64,000 bases of DNA from Streptomyces griseus (GTDB taxonomy: Bacteria; Actinomycetota; Actinomycetes; Streptomycetales; Streptomycetaceae). The notes under the pieces are model-generated. The model searched no databases. It was not told the origin of the DNA and worked only from the letters and a program-made list of their open reading frames with translations. Position numbers and translations under genes: made by a program. The DNA lies in assembly GCF_900460065.1 (NCBI RefSeq), contig NZ_UAVD01000027.1, forward strand, positions 186,001-250,000, written 5' to 3'. Shown piece by piece: positions 16,136-25,365 of the stretch. Every line of letters starts with the position of its first letter. Position 1 is the first letter of the stretch.

Positions 16136-18132
16136 CCACCACGACCCTCGCCGCCCTCGTCCCCCTCCTCCCGTTCCTCGGGGCGCTCGCCGGGCTCGCC
16201 GTCGGCCGCACCGCCCCCGGGTTCGTCCGCCCGCTGGCGATCCTTCCGACCCTCACCGCGGCCGTTCTCGCCGTGGTCGTCGCCGTCCGCCAGGGCGGCG
16301 GCCGGGCCATCGACGCCGCGACCCAGCTCACGCCCACCGGCTCGGTCCCGATCGATCTGGCACTGCACCTCGACGGCTTCGCCGTGCTGGTCGCCGTCCT
16401 CGTCACCGTCGTCGCCACCTGCGTACAGCTCTACTCCACGGCCTACCTCCGCGGCGACACCCGCTATCCCTCCTACGCGGCCCTCGTCTCCCTCTTCACC
16501 TCCGCGATGCTCCTGGTCGTCTACTCCGGCGACCTGATGGTCCTCCTGGTCGGCTGGGAGATCATGGGCATCTGCTCGTACTTCCTCGTCGGCCACTACT
16601 GGGAGACCCCCGAGGCCCGGGCCGCCTCCCTCAAGGCCTTCCTGGTCACCAAACTCGGCGACGTCCCCTTCCTGATCGGCCTGTTCGCGCTCGCCGCCGA
16701 CACCGGCAGCTTCCGGATCACCACGATCCTCGCCGCCGTCGGCAACGGCGGGCTCGACCACCCCACCGTCATCGCCCTGCTGCTCCTCGCGGGCGTCGCC
16801 GGCAAGTCGGCCCAATTCCCCCTGCACACCTGGCTGCCCGACGCGATGGCCGGCCCCACCCCCGTCTCCGCGCTCATCCACGCCGCGACGATGGTCGCCG
16901 CCGGCATCTACTTCGTGGCCCGTCTGCTGCCCGTCTTCGCGGCCTCCGGCGCGGCGCTCGTCGTCCTCGCCGCGATGGCCGCCGTCACGATGATCGGGTC
17001 CGGGCTCGCCGCCCTCGCCCAGGACGACATCAAACGCGTCCTCGCCTACTCGACCATCGGCCAACTCGGCTACATGTCGGGGGCCCTGGCCGTCGGCGAC
17101 CGGGGCGCGGCGGTCTTCCACCTGATCTCGCACGGTGCGTTCAAAGCGGTCCTCTTCCTCGCCGCGGGCGTCGTCATCCACGCCGCCGGCACCAACTCGC
17201 TCGCCGCCATGTCCCGGACGGGAGGCCTCGCCCGCCGCGTCCCGGACGCCTTCTGGACGATGACCGTCGCGCTCCTCGCGCTGGCCGCCATCCCGCCGTT
17301 CGCCGGCTTCTTCTCCAAGGAGGCCGTGCTCGTCGCCGCCGAGCACACCGCCCTGGGGGACCGGAGCGTCGCCCCGGCCGCCGCCGGCTGGACGATCCTG
17401 ATCGCCGGACTCCTCGCCGCCGTCCTGACCGCCGCCTACGCCGTACGCCTGTGGCTCCTCGCCTTCCGGGGACGCGGCGCGGAACTCCCCGACCACGGCG
17501 GGCAGCCCGCCGCCATGACCTCCGTCCTGTGGGTCCTGGCCGTGCCCACCATCGCCTTCGGCCTCACCGTCGGCACGATCGGCGACTGGTTCGACGGGCA
17601 CGACCTCACGCCGTCCCTCACCACCGCCGTCCTCTCCACCGGCGTCACCCTCGTCGGCGGCCTCGTCACCTACGGCGCGTGGCGGCACACCTCCGCCCTC
17701 ACCGCCCGCACCCCCATCGGCGCCGTCGCCGCCCACCCCGGTGCCGAACCCGCCCTCGTCGAAGCCGAGGCCATGACGTCCCACACCGCCGCCTACGGCA
17801 CCATCGCGGGAGCCCCCGACCCGGCCGACCCCGGCCGGCTCCTCCTCGGCCGGCTGCACCGCCACGCGGCCGCCGGCTTCCACCTCGACGCCCTGTACAC
17901 CGCGCTGTTCGTCCGGCCCGTCCAGGCTGCCGCCCGCCTCGTCCGCTTCCTGGACCGCGAGGTCGTCGACACCTACGTCAACGGATCGGGCGCCGTCACG
18001 CGCCTCCTCGGCACCGCCGTCCGCCGGGCCCAGACCGGCAACGCGCAGACCTACGTCAGCGCCCTGCTCGCCGGGTCCCTCGTCCTGGCGATCGCCGCCG
18101 TCGTCTTCGCCAACGTCAACGCGGGGTCGTGA
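16132..18132 (+). CDS. nuoL: NADH-quinone oxidoreductase subunit L
   Basis: 666 residues; antiporter-like proton-pumping subunit and the one with the lateral helix. Key residues are visible: E143 in VGWEIMGICSYFLVGHYWE, the lysine in VAGKSAQFPLHTWLPDAMAGPTPVSALIHAATMV, and the second proton-channel region FHLISHGAFKAVLFLAAG. GTG start overlapping nuoK by 4 bp. Confidence 0.96.
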   Translation: MTTTTLAALVPLLPFLGALAGLAVGRTAPGFVRPLAILPTLTAAVLAVVVAVRQGGGRAIDAATQLTPTGSVPIDLALHLDGFAVLVAVLVTVVATCVQLYSTAYLRGDTRYPSYAALVSLFTSAMLLVVYSGDLMVLLVGWEIMGICSYFLVGHYWETPEARAASLKAFLVTKLGDVPFLIGLFALAADTGSFRITTILAAVGNGGLDHPTVIALLLLAGVAGKSAQFPLHTWLPDAMAGPTPVSALIHAATMVAAGIYFVARLLPVFAASGAALVVLAAMAAVTMIGSGLAALAQDDIKRVLAYSTIGQLGYMSGALAVGDRGAAVFHLISHGAFKAVLFLAAGVVIHAAGTNSLAAMSRTGGLARRVPDAFWTMTVALLALAAIPPFAGFFSKEAVLVAAEHTALGDRSVAPAAAGWTILIAGLLAAVLTAAYAVRLWLLAFRGRGAELPDHGGQPAAMTSVLWVLAVPTIAFGLTVGTIGDWFDGHDLTPSLTTAVLSTGVTLVGGLVTYGAWRHTSALTARTPIGAVAAHPGAEPALVEAEAMTSHTAAYGTIAGAPDPADPGRLLLGRLHRHAAAGFHLDALYTALFVRPVQAAARLVRFLDREVVDTYVNGSGAVTRLLGTAVRRAQTGNAQTYVSALLAGSLVLAIAAVVFANVNAGS

Positions 18133-19796
18133 CCGTGATCGATATCAGTGCGTCCGTGCTGCAGTTCCTCCTGGCGTTCGTCGTCGTCGCCCCGCTCCTC
18201 GGCGCCGTCGCGGCCCTGCTCCCCGCCCCGCCCGGGCTCCGGGGGAAGAACCCCGACCAGGCCGTGCTCCGCCACGGCGTGACCGTCACCGGGGCCGTCC
18301 TCCTCGCCGCGATCGTCCTGACCGCCGGCTTCGACCACGACCACCCCGCCACGATGCAGGCGACCACCGACATCAGCTGGATCCCGGCGCTCGACGTCCG
18401 CATCCACCTCGGCGTCGACGGCATCTCGCTCCCCCTCCTGCTCCTGACCGCGCTGCTGACGTTCCTCTGCGCGCTGTACAGCTACTTCAAGCCGCCCGCG
18501 GGCCCCTCGGCGAAGGCCTTCGTCGCCCTCGTCCTCGTCCTGGAGTCCGGCACCCTCGCCACCTTCGCCGTCCTCGACCTGGTCCTCTTCTTCCTCGCCT
18601 TCGAGATGGTCCTCATCCCGATGTACTTCCTCATCGCCCGCTGGGGCGGCGGCAGGCGGCAGGCCGCCGCCTGGAAGTTCATCCTCTACACGCTGCTCGG
18701 CTCGGTCGTCATGCTGCTGGGCATCCTCCTCATCGGGCTGAAGACCGGCACCTTCGACATGGTGGCACTCGCCACTGACAACGGCCGGGGACTCACCACA
18801 TCCGTGCAGGTCATCGCCGTACTCGCGATCGGTCTCGGCCTCGCGGTGAAGACCCCGATGTGGCCCCTGCACAGCTGGCTCCCCGACGCCCACACCGCCG
18901 CCCCCACCGTCGGGTCGGTGCTCCTCGCGGGCGTCCTGCTGAAGATGGGAACGTATGGATTCGTCCGGATCCTGCTCCCCATCGCCCCCGACGGCATGCG
19001 GACCTTCGCCCCCTACCTCGCCGCGTTCGCCGTCGTCGGCATCGTCTACGGCTCCCTCGCCTGCCTGGCCCTCGCCCGCACCGGCGCCAAGGGCGACCTC
19101 AAGCGGCTCATCGCCTACTCGTCCGTCGGCCACATGGGCTTCGTCCTGCTCGGCATCGCCACCATGACCCCCACCGGAGTCAACGGCGCCCTCTTCGCCA
19201 ACATCGCCCACGGCCTCATCACCGGCCTGCTGTTCTTCCTGGTCGGCGCCGTCAAGGACCGCTACGGCACCGCCGACCTCGACACCCTCGCCGGAGCGAC
19301 CGGGGCCGCCCTCTACGGACGGGCCCCCCGCCTCGGCGCCCTGCTCGCCTTCGCCGCCGTCGCCTCGCTGGGCCTCCCCGGACTGGCCGGATTCTGGGGC
19401 GAGATGCTCACCCTGTTCGGCGCGTACAGCCCCGCCGAAGGCCTCAGCCGCCCCGCGTTCCGCACCTTCATGGCCATCGGAGCGTTCGGCACCCTGCTCA
19501 CCGCCGCGTACATGCTCATCGTCGTCCGCCGCGTCTGCATGGGCGAGCACGCGCCCCGCTCCCGGCTGTCGCCCGACCCGGGGACCGCCAACTCCCCGGA
19601 CGCCCCGCGACCCCCGGACGGCCCCCGGACGCCCGGGGCCGCCACCACCCCGCAGCTCGCCGACATCCAGACGTACGAAGCAGCCGCCTGGACCCCGCTC
19701 GCCGCGCTCACCGTCCTCGCCGGCCTCTGGCCCGCCGTCCTCCTCGGCCTCACCGACCCGGCCGTGCAGAAGCTCCTCTCAGGAGGCAAGTCGTGA
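18129..19796 (+). CDS. nuoM: NADH-quinone oxidoreductase subunit M
   Basis: 555 residues from GTG at 18129 (GTGA overlap with nuoL). Antiporter-like subunit with LAFEMVLIPMYFLIARWGGGRRQ, AVKTPMWPLHSWLPDAHTAAPTVGSVLLAGVLLKMGTYGF and HGLITGLLFFLVGAVKDRY, carrying the conserved Glu and Lys of the proton channel. About 45 Pro-rich residues (SPDAPRPPDGP...) are inserted near the C-terminus. Confidence 0.96.
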   Translation: MTVIDISASVLQFLLAFVVVAPLLGAVAALLPAPPGLRGKNPDQAVLRHGVTVTGAVLLAAIVLTAGFDHDHPATMQATTDISWIPALDVRIHLGVDGISLPLLLLTALLTFLCALYSYFKPPAGPSAKAFVALVLVLESGTLATFAVLDLVLFFLAFEMVLIPMYFLIARWGGGRRQAAAWKFILYTLLGSVVMLLGILLIGLKTGTFDMVALATDNGRGLTTSVQVIAVLAIGLGLAVKTPMWPLHSWLPDAHTAAPTVGSVLLAGVLLKMGTYGFVRILLPIAPDGMRTFAPYLAAFAVVGIVYGSLACLALARTGAKGDLKRLIAYSSVGHMGFVLLGIATMTPTGVNGALFANIAHGLITGLLFFLVGAVKDRYGTADLDTLAGATGAALYGRAPRLGALLAFAAVASLGLPGLAGFWGEMLTLFGAYSPAEGLSRPAFRTFMAIGAFGTLLTAAYMLIVVRRVCMGEHAPRSRLSPDPGTANSPDAPRPPDGPRTPGAATTPQLADIQTYEAAAWTPLAALTVLAGLWPAVLLGLTDPAVQKLLSGGKS

Positions 19797-21391
19797 CCGC
19801 GGACCTCGGCACCACCGCCGACCTCAGCACCGCCCCCGCCACCGGCGGCCTCCTCGCGGCCGACGCCCCCAGCGTCGTCCAGTCCATCGACTGGCTCGCC
19901 GTCGCGCCCCCCACCCTCACCGCGCTGGCCGCCCTGGCCGTCCTGGTCGCCGACCTGTTCCTGCCCGCCCACCGCAAACGGCTCCTCGGGTACGCCGCCC
20001 TCACGGCCCTCGCCGCCGCCCTGGCCCTCCTGATCCCCCTGCGGGCGGGGGACCGGGCCACCTTCTGCGTCACCACCGGCACCCGGGCGTGCAGCTACAC
20101 CGCCGACCACTTCACCCTCGTCATCCAGGCCCTCGTCCTCGGCGGCGCGCTCCTCACCGTCCTGCTCTCGCTCGACGACACCCGCAAGCTGCCGGCCGGG
20201 GAGTACTGGTTCCTGCTCCTGGCCTCCGCCGCCGGGGCCGCCCTGCTGCCCGCCTCCCGCGACCTCGCCACGCTCGTCGTCGCCCTCGAAGTCGCCTCCC
20301 TGCCCGCGTTCGCGCTCGTCGGCATCAAACGCGGCGACCGACGCTCCTCCGAGGCAGCGCTGAAGTTCTTCCTCTCCTCCGTCGTCGCCACCGCCGTCAT
20401 GCTGCTCGGCGTCAGCTTCGTGTACGCGACCACCGGCACCCTGCACCTCACCGAGATCGCCACCCGCCTCGACGACGTGCCCCCGGTGCTCGACACCCTC
20501 GCCAGGACCGGCGTCGCCCTCACCCTCGTCGGCTTCGCCTTCAAGACCGCCGCCGCGCCCTTCCACTTCTGGGTCCCCGACACCTACGTCGGCGCACCCC
20601 TCCCGATCGCCGCGTACCTCTCCGTCGTGGGGAAGGCCGTCGGGTTCTCGGGGCTCATCCTGGTCACCGTCGTCGCGTTCCCCTCCTACGCCGACGTCTG
20701 GGGACCCGCCCTCGCCGTCCTCGCCGCCCTCACCATGACCGCCGGCAACGTGGCCGCCCTCCGCCAGAACGCCGCCCGCGCCCGCAGCGCCGTACGGCTG
20801 CTCGCCTGGTCCTCGGTCGCCCAGGCCGGCTACCTCCTGGTCCCGATCGCCGCCGCCGCGTACTCCAGCGACGACCAGATCGGCTCCACCGTGGCGTACG
20901 CCCTCATGTACGCCGTCGTGAACCTGGGCGCGTTCGCGGTCGCCGCCGTCGTCGCCCGTACCCACCCCGGCAACCGGCTCACCGACTACCGGGGCCTGTA
21001 CGCCACCCGGCCCCTCGCCGCCCTGGCCCTCGGGTTCTTCCTGCTCTGCCTGGCCGGACTGCCGCCCGGCATCATCGGGCTGTTCGCGAAGGTCACCGTC
21101 TTCTCCGCGGCCGTCGACGCGGGCCTCGGCTGGCTCGCCGTCGTCATGGCCGTCAACGTGGTGATCGCTCTCTACTACTACCTTCAGTGGACCGCGATCC
21201 TCTTCCGGGCCCCCGAGGGAGCCCCGGAAACCACCGGGACCGCCACCGCACCCACGGCATCCGCCCCGCCCCGCCGATTCCGCGCCCCCACCCCCCTCAC
21301 CACGGCGATCGTGCTCACCGCCACCGCCGGAATCCTGCTCTCCGGGGTCCCGCAGACCGTTCTGCGCTTCGCCTCCGTCAGCCTTTTCTGA
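19793..21391 (+). CDS. nuoN: NADH-quinone oxidoreductase subunit N
   Basis: 532 residues from GTG at 19793, preceded by AGGAGG. Third antiporter-like subunit, last gene of the operon. Conserved blocks VALEVASLPAFALVGIKRGDRRSSEAALKFFL, FKTAAAPFHFWVPDTYVGAPLPIAAYLSVVGKAVGF and AYALMYAVVNLGAFAV. The unusually long N-terminal leader (about 30 residues) precedes the first helix. Confidence 0.96.
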   Translation: MTADLGTTADLSTAPATGGLLAADAPSVVQSIDWLAVAPPTLTALAALAVLVADLFLPAHRKRLLGYAALTALAAALALLIPLRAGDRATFCVTTGTRACSYTADHFTLVIQALVLGGALLTVLLSLDDTRKLPAGEYWFLLLASAAGAALLPASRDLATLVVALEVASLPAFALVGIKRGDRRSSEAALKFFLSSVVATAVMLLGVSFVYATTGTLHLTEIATRLDDVPPVLDTLARTGVALTLVGFAFKTAAAPFHFWVPDTYVGAPLPIAAYLSVVGKAVGFSGLILVTVVAFPSYADVWGPALAVLAALTMTAGNVAALRQNAARARSAVRLLAWSSVAQAGYLLVPIAAAAYSSDDQIGSTVAYALMYAVVNLGAFAVAAVVARTHPGNRLTDYRGLYATRPLAALALGFFLLCLAGLPPGIIGLFAKVTVFSAAVDAGLGWLAVVMAVNVVIALYYYLQWTAILFRAPEGAPETTGTATAPTASAPPRRFRAPTPLTTAIVLTATAGILLSGVPQTVLRFASVSLF

Positions 21392-21505
21392 GGCCTCCGG
21401 GCCCCGCAAGATCGGTTTGCCCGGAGCCCCCGCCACAGGGCATGGTCTTGGCTGCATACGTCACGTAATCGGCGTGGACATGCCGGAGAAAGAGGAGAGA
21501 GAGCA

Positions 21506-21973
21506 GTGCTGAACGGGTTCAAGGACTTCATCCTGCGCGGGAACGTCATCTCGATGGCGATCGGGCTCGCCGTCGGAGCCGCCTTCACCGCCGTCGTCAC
21601 GGGCTTCAGCAATGCCTTCATCACCCCGCTGATCGGCCTCGCCACGCGCGGCACGGGAGACTTCAGCAAGGCCTCCTACGAAGTCGACGGCGTCGTCTTC
21701 CCCTACGGCCTCTTCATCGCCGCCGCGATCGCCTTCCTGATCACCGCCGGGGTGCTGTACTTCTGCGTCGTGGTCCCCATGGCCAAGGTGCAGAACCGCT
21801 TCGCCAAGGAGCAGGAGGAGGAGGCCGTCGACATCAAGGCCGCCCTCCGCGACTGCCCGCGCTGCTTCAGCGAGATCCCCGCCATCGCCTCCCGCTGCGG
21901 CCACTGCACCAGCGAGGTCGAGCCCGACCCCGAGGCGCTCTCCCTCGCCAAGCTCCCCGCACAGCAGCACTGA
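21506..21973 (+). CDS. mscL: MscL-family mechanosensitive channel with C-terminal zinc ribbon
   Basis: 155 residues from GTG at 21506 with AGGAGAG upstream. Starts MLNGFKDFILRGNVISMAIGLAVGAAFTAVVTGF, the standard MscL N-terminal amphipathic helix and pore-lining TM1, followed by a periplasmic loop and TM2 (LFIAAAIAFLITAGVLYFCVVVPM). Such channels release solutes on hypo-osmotic shock. Residues from about 118 form a CPRC-x10-CGHC zinc ribbon that replaces the usual C-terminal helical bundle. Confidence 0.88.
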   Translation: MLNGFKDFILRGNVISMAIGLAVGAAFTAVVTGFSNAFITPLIGLATRGTGDFSKASYEVDGVVFPYGLFIAAAIAFLITAGVLYFCVVVPMAKVQNRFAKEQEEEAVDIKAALRDCPRCFSEIPAIASRCGHCTSEVEPDPEALSLAKLPAQQH

Positions 21974-22227
21974 CCCCACCGCGACGCCCCGACCCCGCGG
22001 GACCGTCGCGCAACGAGCCACCCCGCCACCCGTACGGCCCAGCGCCCCTCCGTACGGGGCCGGGCGCCCGACCGGCGCGAACACGCGGCACAGCCCCCGC
22101 CCTCCGGCCGCACGCACAAGGGAACTAGCTCCTCTCGCCTGGCGTTGACCAGTACAGGAGGCTCCACTGGGGAGTGGAGCACCACCATGCAAAGGGTTCC
22201 CCTGCTGCACCACTTGGAGGGCGTACC

Positions 22228-23091
22228 GTGCACCGCCGGCACAACGGGCTGAAAACCGCCGTACTCCTCGGGGGACTGTCCGCACTCATCATCGTCATCG
22301 GCAGCTTCTTCGGACGTACGGGACTGATCGTCGCGCTCCTGGTCGCCGTCGGCACCAACGCGTACGCGTACTGGAACAGCGACAAACTGGCCCTGCGGGC
22401 CATGCGCGCCCGACCCGTCAGCGAGTTCGAGGCGCCACAGCTCTACCGCATCGTCCGCGAGCTCTCCACGGCGGCCCGCCAGCCCATGCCGCGCCTCTAC
22501 ATCTCCCCGACGCAGGCGCCCAACGCGTTCGCCACCGGCCGCAACCCGCGCAACGCCGCCGTCTGCTGCACCGAGGGCATCCTCCAGATCCTCGACGAAC
22601 GCGAGCTGCGCGGCGTCCTCGGCCACGAGCTGAGCCATGTCTACAACCGGGACATCCTCATCTCGTCCGTCGCCGGAGCCCTCGCCTCCGTCGTGATGTT
22701 CCTGGTCAACTTCGCCTGGCTCATCCCGGTGGGCCGCTCCAACGACGACGAGGGCCCCGGCCTCCTCGGGATGCTCCTGATCATGATCCTGGGGCCGCTC
22801 GCCGCCTCCGTCATCCAACTCGCCGTCAGCCGCTCCCGGGAGTACGAGGCCGACGCGTCCGGAGCCCAGCTCACCGGCGACCCGCTCGCCCTCGCCAGCG
22901 CCCTGCGCAAGCTCGACGCAGGAACGAAACAGCTCCCACTGCCGCCCGAGCCCAGGATCGAGACCGCGAGCCACATGATGATCGCGAACCCGTTCCGTCC
23001 CGGCCAGGGAATGGCGAAGATGTTCTCCACCCACCCGCCGATGGCGGAGCGGATCGCCCGACTAGAACAGATGGCAGGTCATCGCCCGTGA
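22228..23091 (+). CDS. htpX: HtpX-like membrane zinc metalloprotease
   Basis: 287 residues from GTG at 22228, chosen over an upstream ATG because GGAGG is seven bases before it. M48 peptidase: two N-terminal membrane helices, then the zinc motif HELSH in VLGHELSHVYNRD, and the third ligand Glu in SREYEADASGAQL. Two further hydrophobic segments follow the HELSH. HtpX degrades misfolded membrane proteins from the cytoplasmic side. Overlaps the YccF gene by 4 bp. Confidence 0.93.
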   Translation: MHRRHNGLKTAVLLGGLSALIIVIGSFFGRTGLIVALLVAVGTNAYAYWNSDKLALRAMRARPVSEFEAPQLYRIVRELSTAARQPMPRLYISPTQAPNAFATGRNPRNAAVCCTEGILQILDERELRGVLGHELSHVYNRDILISSVAGALASVVMFLVNFAWLIPVGRSNDDEGPGLLGMLLIMILGPLAASVIQLAVSRSREYEADASGAQLTGDPLALASALRKLDAGTKQLPLPPEPRIETASHMMIANPFRPGQGMAKMFSTHPPMAERIARLEQMAGHRP

Positions 23092-23480
23092 AAACCATCC
23101 TGAACGTCATCTGGCTGATCCTCTGCGGATTCTGGATGTTCCTCGGCTACCTGCTCGCGGGCGTCCTGCTCTGCATCACCATCATCGGCATCCCCTTCGG
23201 GCTCGCCGCCTTCAGGATCGGCGTCTACGCCCTCTGGCCGTTCGGCTACACCGTCGTCGACCGCCGGGACGCGGGCTCGCCCTCCTGCGTGGGAAACGTC
23301 CTCTGGCTCGTCCTCGCCGGATGGTGGCTCGCCCTCGGTCACATCACCACCGGCATCGCGCTGTGCATCACGATCATCGGCATCCCCCTGGGCATCGCCA
23401 ACTTCAAGCTGATCCCCGTCTCCCTCATGCCCTTCGGCAAGGAGATCGTCCGCTCCGACCAGCCCTTCGCCGCCCGCTAG
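23088..23480 (+). CDS. YccF-domain inner-membrane protein
   Basis: 130 residues from GTG (GTGA overlap with htpX). Two copies of the YccF repeat (NVIWLILCGFWMFLGYLLAGVLLCITIIGIPFGLAAFRI and NVLWLVLAGWWLALGHITTGIALCITIIGIPLGIANFKL), each two helices. Function unknown. Its coupling to HtpX suggests a shared membrane-maintenance role (inference). Confidence 0.9.
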   Translation: MKTILNVIWLILCGFWMFLGYLLAGVLLCITIIGIPFGLAAFRIGVYALWPFGYTVVDRRDAGSPSCVGNVLWLVLAGWWLALGHITTGIALCITIIGIPLGIANFKLIPVSLMPFGKEIVRSDQPFAAR

Positions 23481-23535
23481 GTCCTGTCGTCACACTGCCG
23501 TCGTCGCCCCGGGGCAGGCGGCAGTGTGACGACAG
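23478..23535 (+). repeat. Stop-codon-linked dispersed repeat, copy B, with 17-bp hairpin
   Basis: Begins with the TAG stop of the YccF gene. CTGTCGTCACACTGCCG (23484-23500) pairs perfectly with 23519-23535, and the loop also contains GCCCC/GGGGC. It probably ends htpX-yccF transcription. Bases 23478-23509 match copies A and C. Confidence 0.75.
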
Positions 23536-23625
23536 AGCCCAGTCCCTGGCCCGGCCCCGGAGCAACCGAACACCTGCCCCCGGCGTCTTGGATTCCAGGA
23601 CGAGGCAAGGGGTAGGTGCAGCCAC

Positions 23626-23898
23626 ATGGGCATCATCAGTTGGATCATTCTCGGGCTGCTCGCCGGAGTCATAGCCAAAATCCTGCTCCCGGGACGTGAC
23701 CCGGGCGGCATCGTCGGCACCACCGTGATCGGCATCGTCGGGGCCTTCGTCGGAGGCTGGCTCTCCAGCAAGTTCCTCGACCGCCCCATCAGCAACGACT
23801 TCTACGACACCGCGACCTGGATCGCCGCCATCGCCGGCTCACTGGTCCTGCTCATCGCCTACCGGCTGCTGTTCGGCAACTCCCGCGAACGCCGCTGA
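23626..23898 (+). CDS. GlsB/YeaQ/YmgE-family (transglycosylase-associated) membrane protein
   Basis: 90 residues with three hydrophobic helices. MGIISWIILGLLAGVIAKILLPG ... GGIVGTTVIGIVGAFVGGWL is the conserved glycine-zipper pattern of the family, often stress-induced. No catalytic residues; exact role unknown. Stands alone between the hairpin and the convergent repair genes. Confidence 0.87.
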   Translation: MGIISWIILGLLAGVIAKILLPGRDPGGIVGTTVIGIVGAFVGGWLSSKFLDRPISNDFYDTATWIAAIAGSLVLLIAYRLLFGNSRERR

Positions 23899-23943
23899 CC
23901 CGGCCCGGACGCCGGGACCCGTGAACGGCGGGCGCACCGCGCC

Positions 23944-24639
23944 CTACCGCACGTCCCGCGCCGTCAGCCCGGTCTCCCGCAACGTCAGGTTCAACCGGCC
24001 GGCCCGCAGCCCGGCTGCCGGGTCGGCCGGTCCCGCGTACACCTTCGGCACCCCGTGGAACGCGAAACGCGACGGCCCGCCGAAGACGAACAGATCCCCG
24101 GACGCCAACTCCACATCTGTGTAGGGCCGCCCGCGCCCCTCGGTGTTCCCGAAGCGGAACACGCACCGCGCCCCGATGCTCAACGACACCACAGGAGCGC
24201 TCGACCGCTCCTCCCGGTCCTGATGCATGCCCATCCGCGCACTGTCGTCGTAGAAGTTGATCAGCGCGGTGTCCGGTGCGAACGCCTCCGCCGCCTCCCC
24301 GTCCCCGTACGCCTCGGCCACCGCCGCCCGCCCCAGGTCGCCCAGCCACTCCGGAAACGCGGCCACCCGAGCGCCGTTCACGTCATCAGCCGTACGCGCG
24401 TACCGGTACGGCTGCCAGTGCCACCCCAGGCACACCGTCCGCACCGACATCACCCCACCGCCCGGCAGCACCGTGTGCCGCAACGGCACCGGCCCCGACG
24501 CCCACTGGCGGCACGCCGCGACCAACTCCGCCCGCCGCTCCACCGACAGCCACTCCGGGACGTGGACCGCCCCCGGCGCGACCACCCTCCGCTCCCGCCG
24601 GAACAGACCGTCCGAGGACGGCGGAAGTCCTGGCACCAC
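23944..24639 (-). CDS. alkB: AlkB-type 2-oxoglutarate/Fe(II) DNA dealkylase
   Basis: 231 residues from GTG at 24639. The catalytic set is complete: the iron-binding H-x-D in MGMHQDREE, the distal His in FAFHGVPKV, and the 2-oxoglutarate-binding R-x-N-x-T-x-R in RLNLTLRET. NFYDDSARMGMHQD is the AlkB family signature. It oxidatively removes methyl groups from N1-methyladenine and N3-methylcytosine. Sits directly downstream of ogt. Confidence 0.93.
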   Translation of the reverse strand: MVPGLPPSSDGLFRRERRVVAPGAVHVPEWLSVERRAELVAACRQWASGPVPLRHTVLPGGGVMSVRTVCLGWHWQPYRYARTADDVNGARVAAFPEWLGDLGRAAVAEAYGDGEAAEAFAPDTALINFYDDSARMGMHQDREERSSAPVVSLSIGARCVFRFGNTEGRGRPYTDVELASGDLFVFGGPSRFAFHGVPKVYAGPADPAAGLRAGRLNLTLRETGLTARDVR

Positions 24640-24642
24640 GGC

Positions 24643-25167
24643 TCAGCCCGCCCCGCCCTCGATCCCCAGCAGCAGCCTCTTCCGCTCCAGCCCGCCCGCG
24701 TACCCCCGCAGCGCCCCGTCCGCCCCGATCACCCGGTGACACGGCCGCACGACCAGCAACGGATTGCGCCCGATCGCGGTGCCCACCGCCCGCACCCCCG
24801 CACCCGAGGCCCCGACCAGCGCCGCGACCTCCCCGTACGACACCGTGCTCCCGTACGGGATCGACTCCAGCGCCGCCCAGACCCGCCGCTGGAACTCCGT
24901 CCCCGCTCCTTGCGCCAGGGGCACGTCGAACCGCGTCGAGCGCCCCGCGAAGTACGCCTCCAACTGCCGGGCGATCTCCGCGAACGCCTCGGGATCCCGG
25001 CGCCAGCCGTCCTCGACGACCGCGCCGCCCTTCTGGCCGGGCACCGACAGCGAGCGCAGCCGGACCCCGGCCGCCCCGGCAGCGTCGGGCCCGCCCGCCG
25101 GCACCTCACCGACCAGCAGCAACTCGCCCAGCGGGCTCTCCACCCGCGCGTACACCGTCGTCGTCAT
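24643..25167 (-). CDS. ogt: Methylated-DNA-protein-cysteine methyltransferase
   Basis: 174 residues with the suicide motif PCHRVIG in NPLLVVRPCHRVIGADGALRGYAGG and the helix-turn-helix IPYGSTVSYGEVAALVG. It transfers O6-alkyl groups from guanine to the active Cys. The residue before PCHR is Arg rather than the usual Val/Ile. Four-base gap to alkB: an alkylation-repair operon. Confidence 0.95.
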   Translation of the reverse strand: MTTTVYARVESPLGELLLVGEVPAGGPDAAGAAGVRLRSLSVPGQKGGAVVEDGWRRDPEAFAEIARQLEAYFAGRSTRFDVPLAQGAGTEFQRRVWAALESIPYGSTVSYGEVAALVGASGAGVRAVGTAIGRNPLLVVRPCHRVIGADGALRGYAGGLERKRLLLGIEGGAG

Positions 25168-25365
25168 GGCTTCTCACTTCCCCGGTTCGTACGGCCAGTC
25201 TGCGCCCGCTCCCCCCACCGTCACCGGCGGTTTTCGGACATCGCACCCGCGTCCCGGGCCCCCGGAAACACGAAGAGGCACGCCGTCGAGGTCGGCCTCG
25301 GCGGTGTGCCCCGTTGTGCTCTGCTCAGACCGCCCGGCAACGCCCCCGCGGATCGCGGAGGTCGA

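Noticed and set aside
18051..21457. Very long Gly/Glu/Asp-rich open frames antisense to nuoM and nuoN
   Set aside because: Low-complexity translations with no domain, opposite to well-supported membrane proteins. Typical antisense shadows in Streptomyces DNA.
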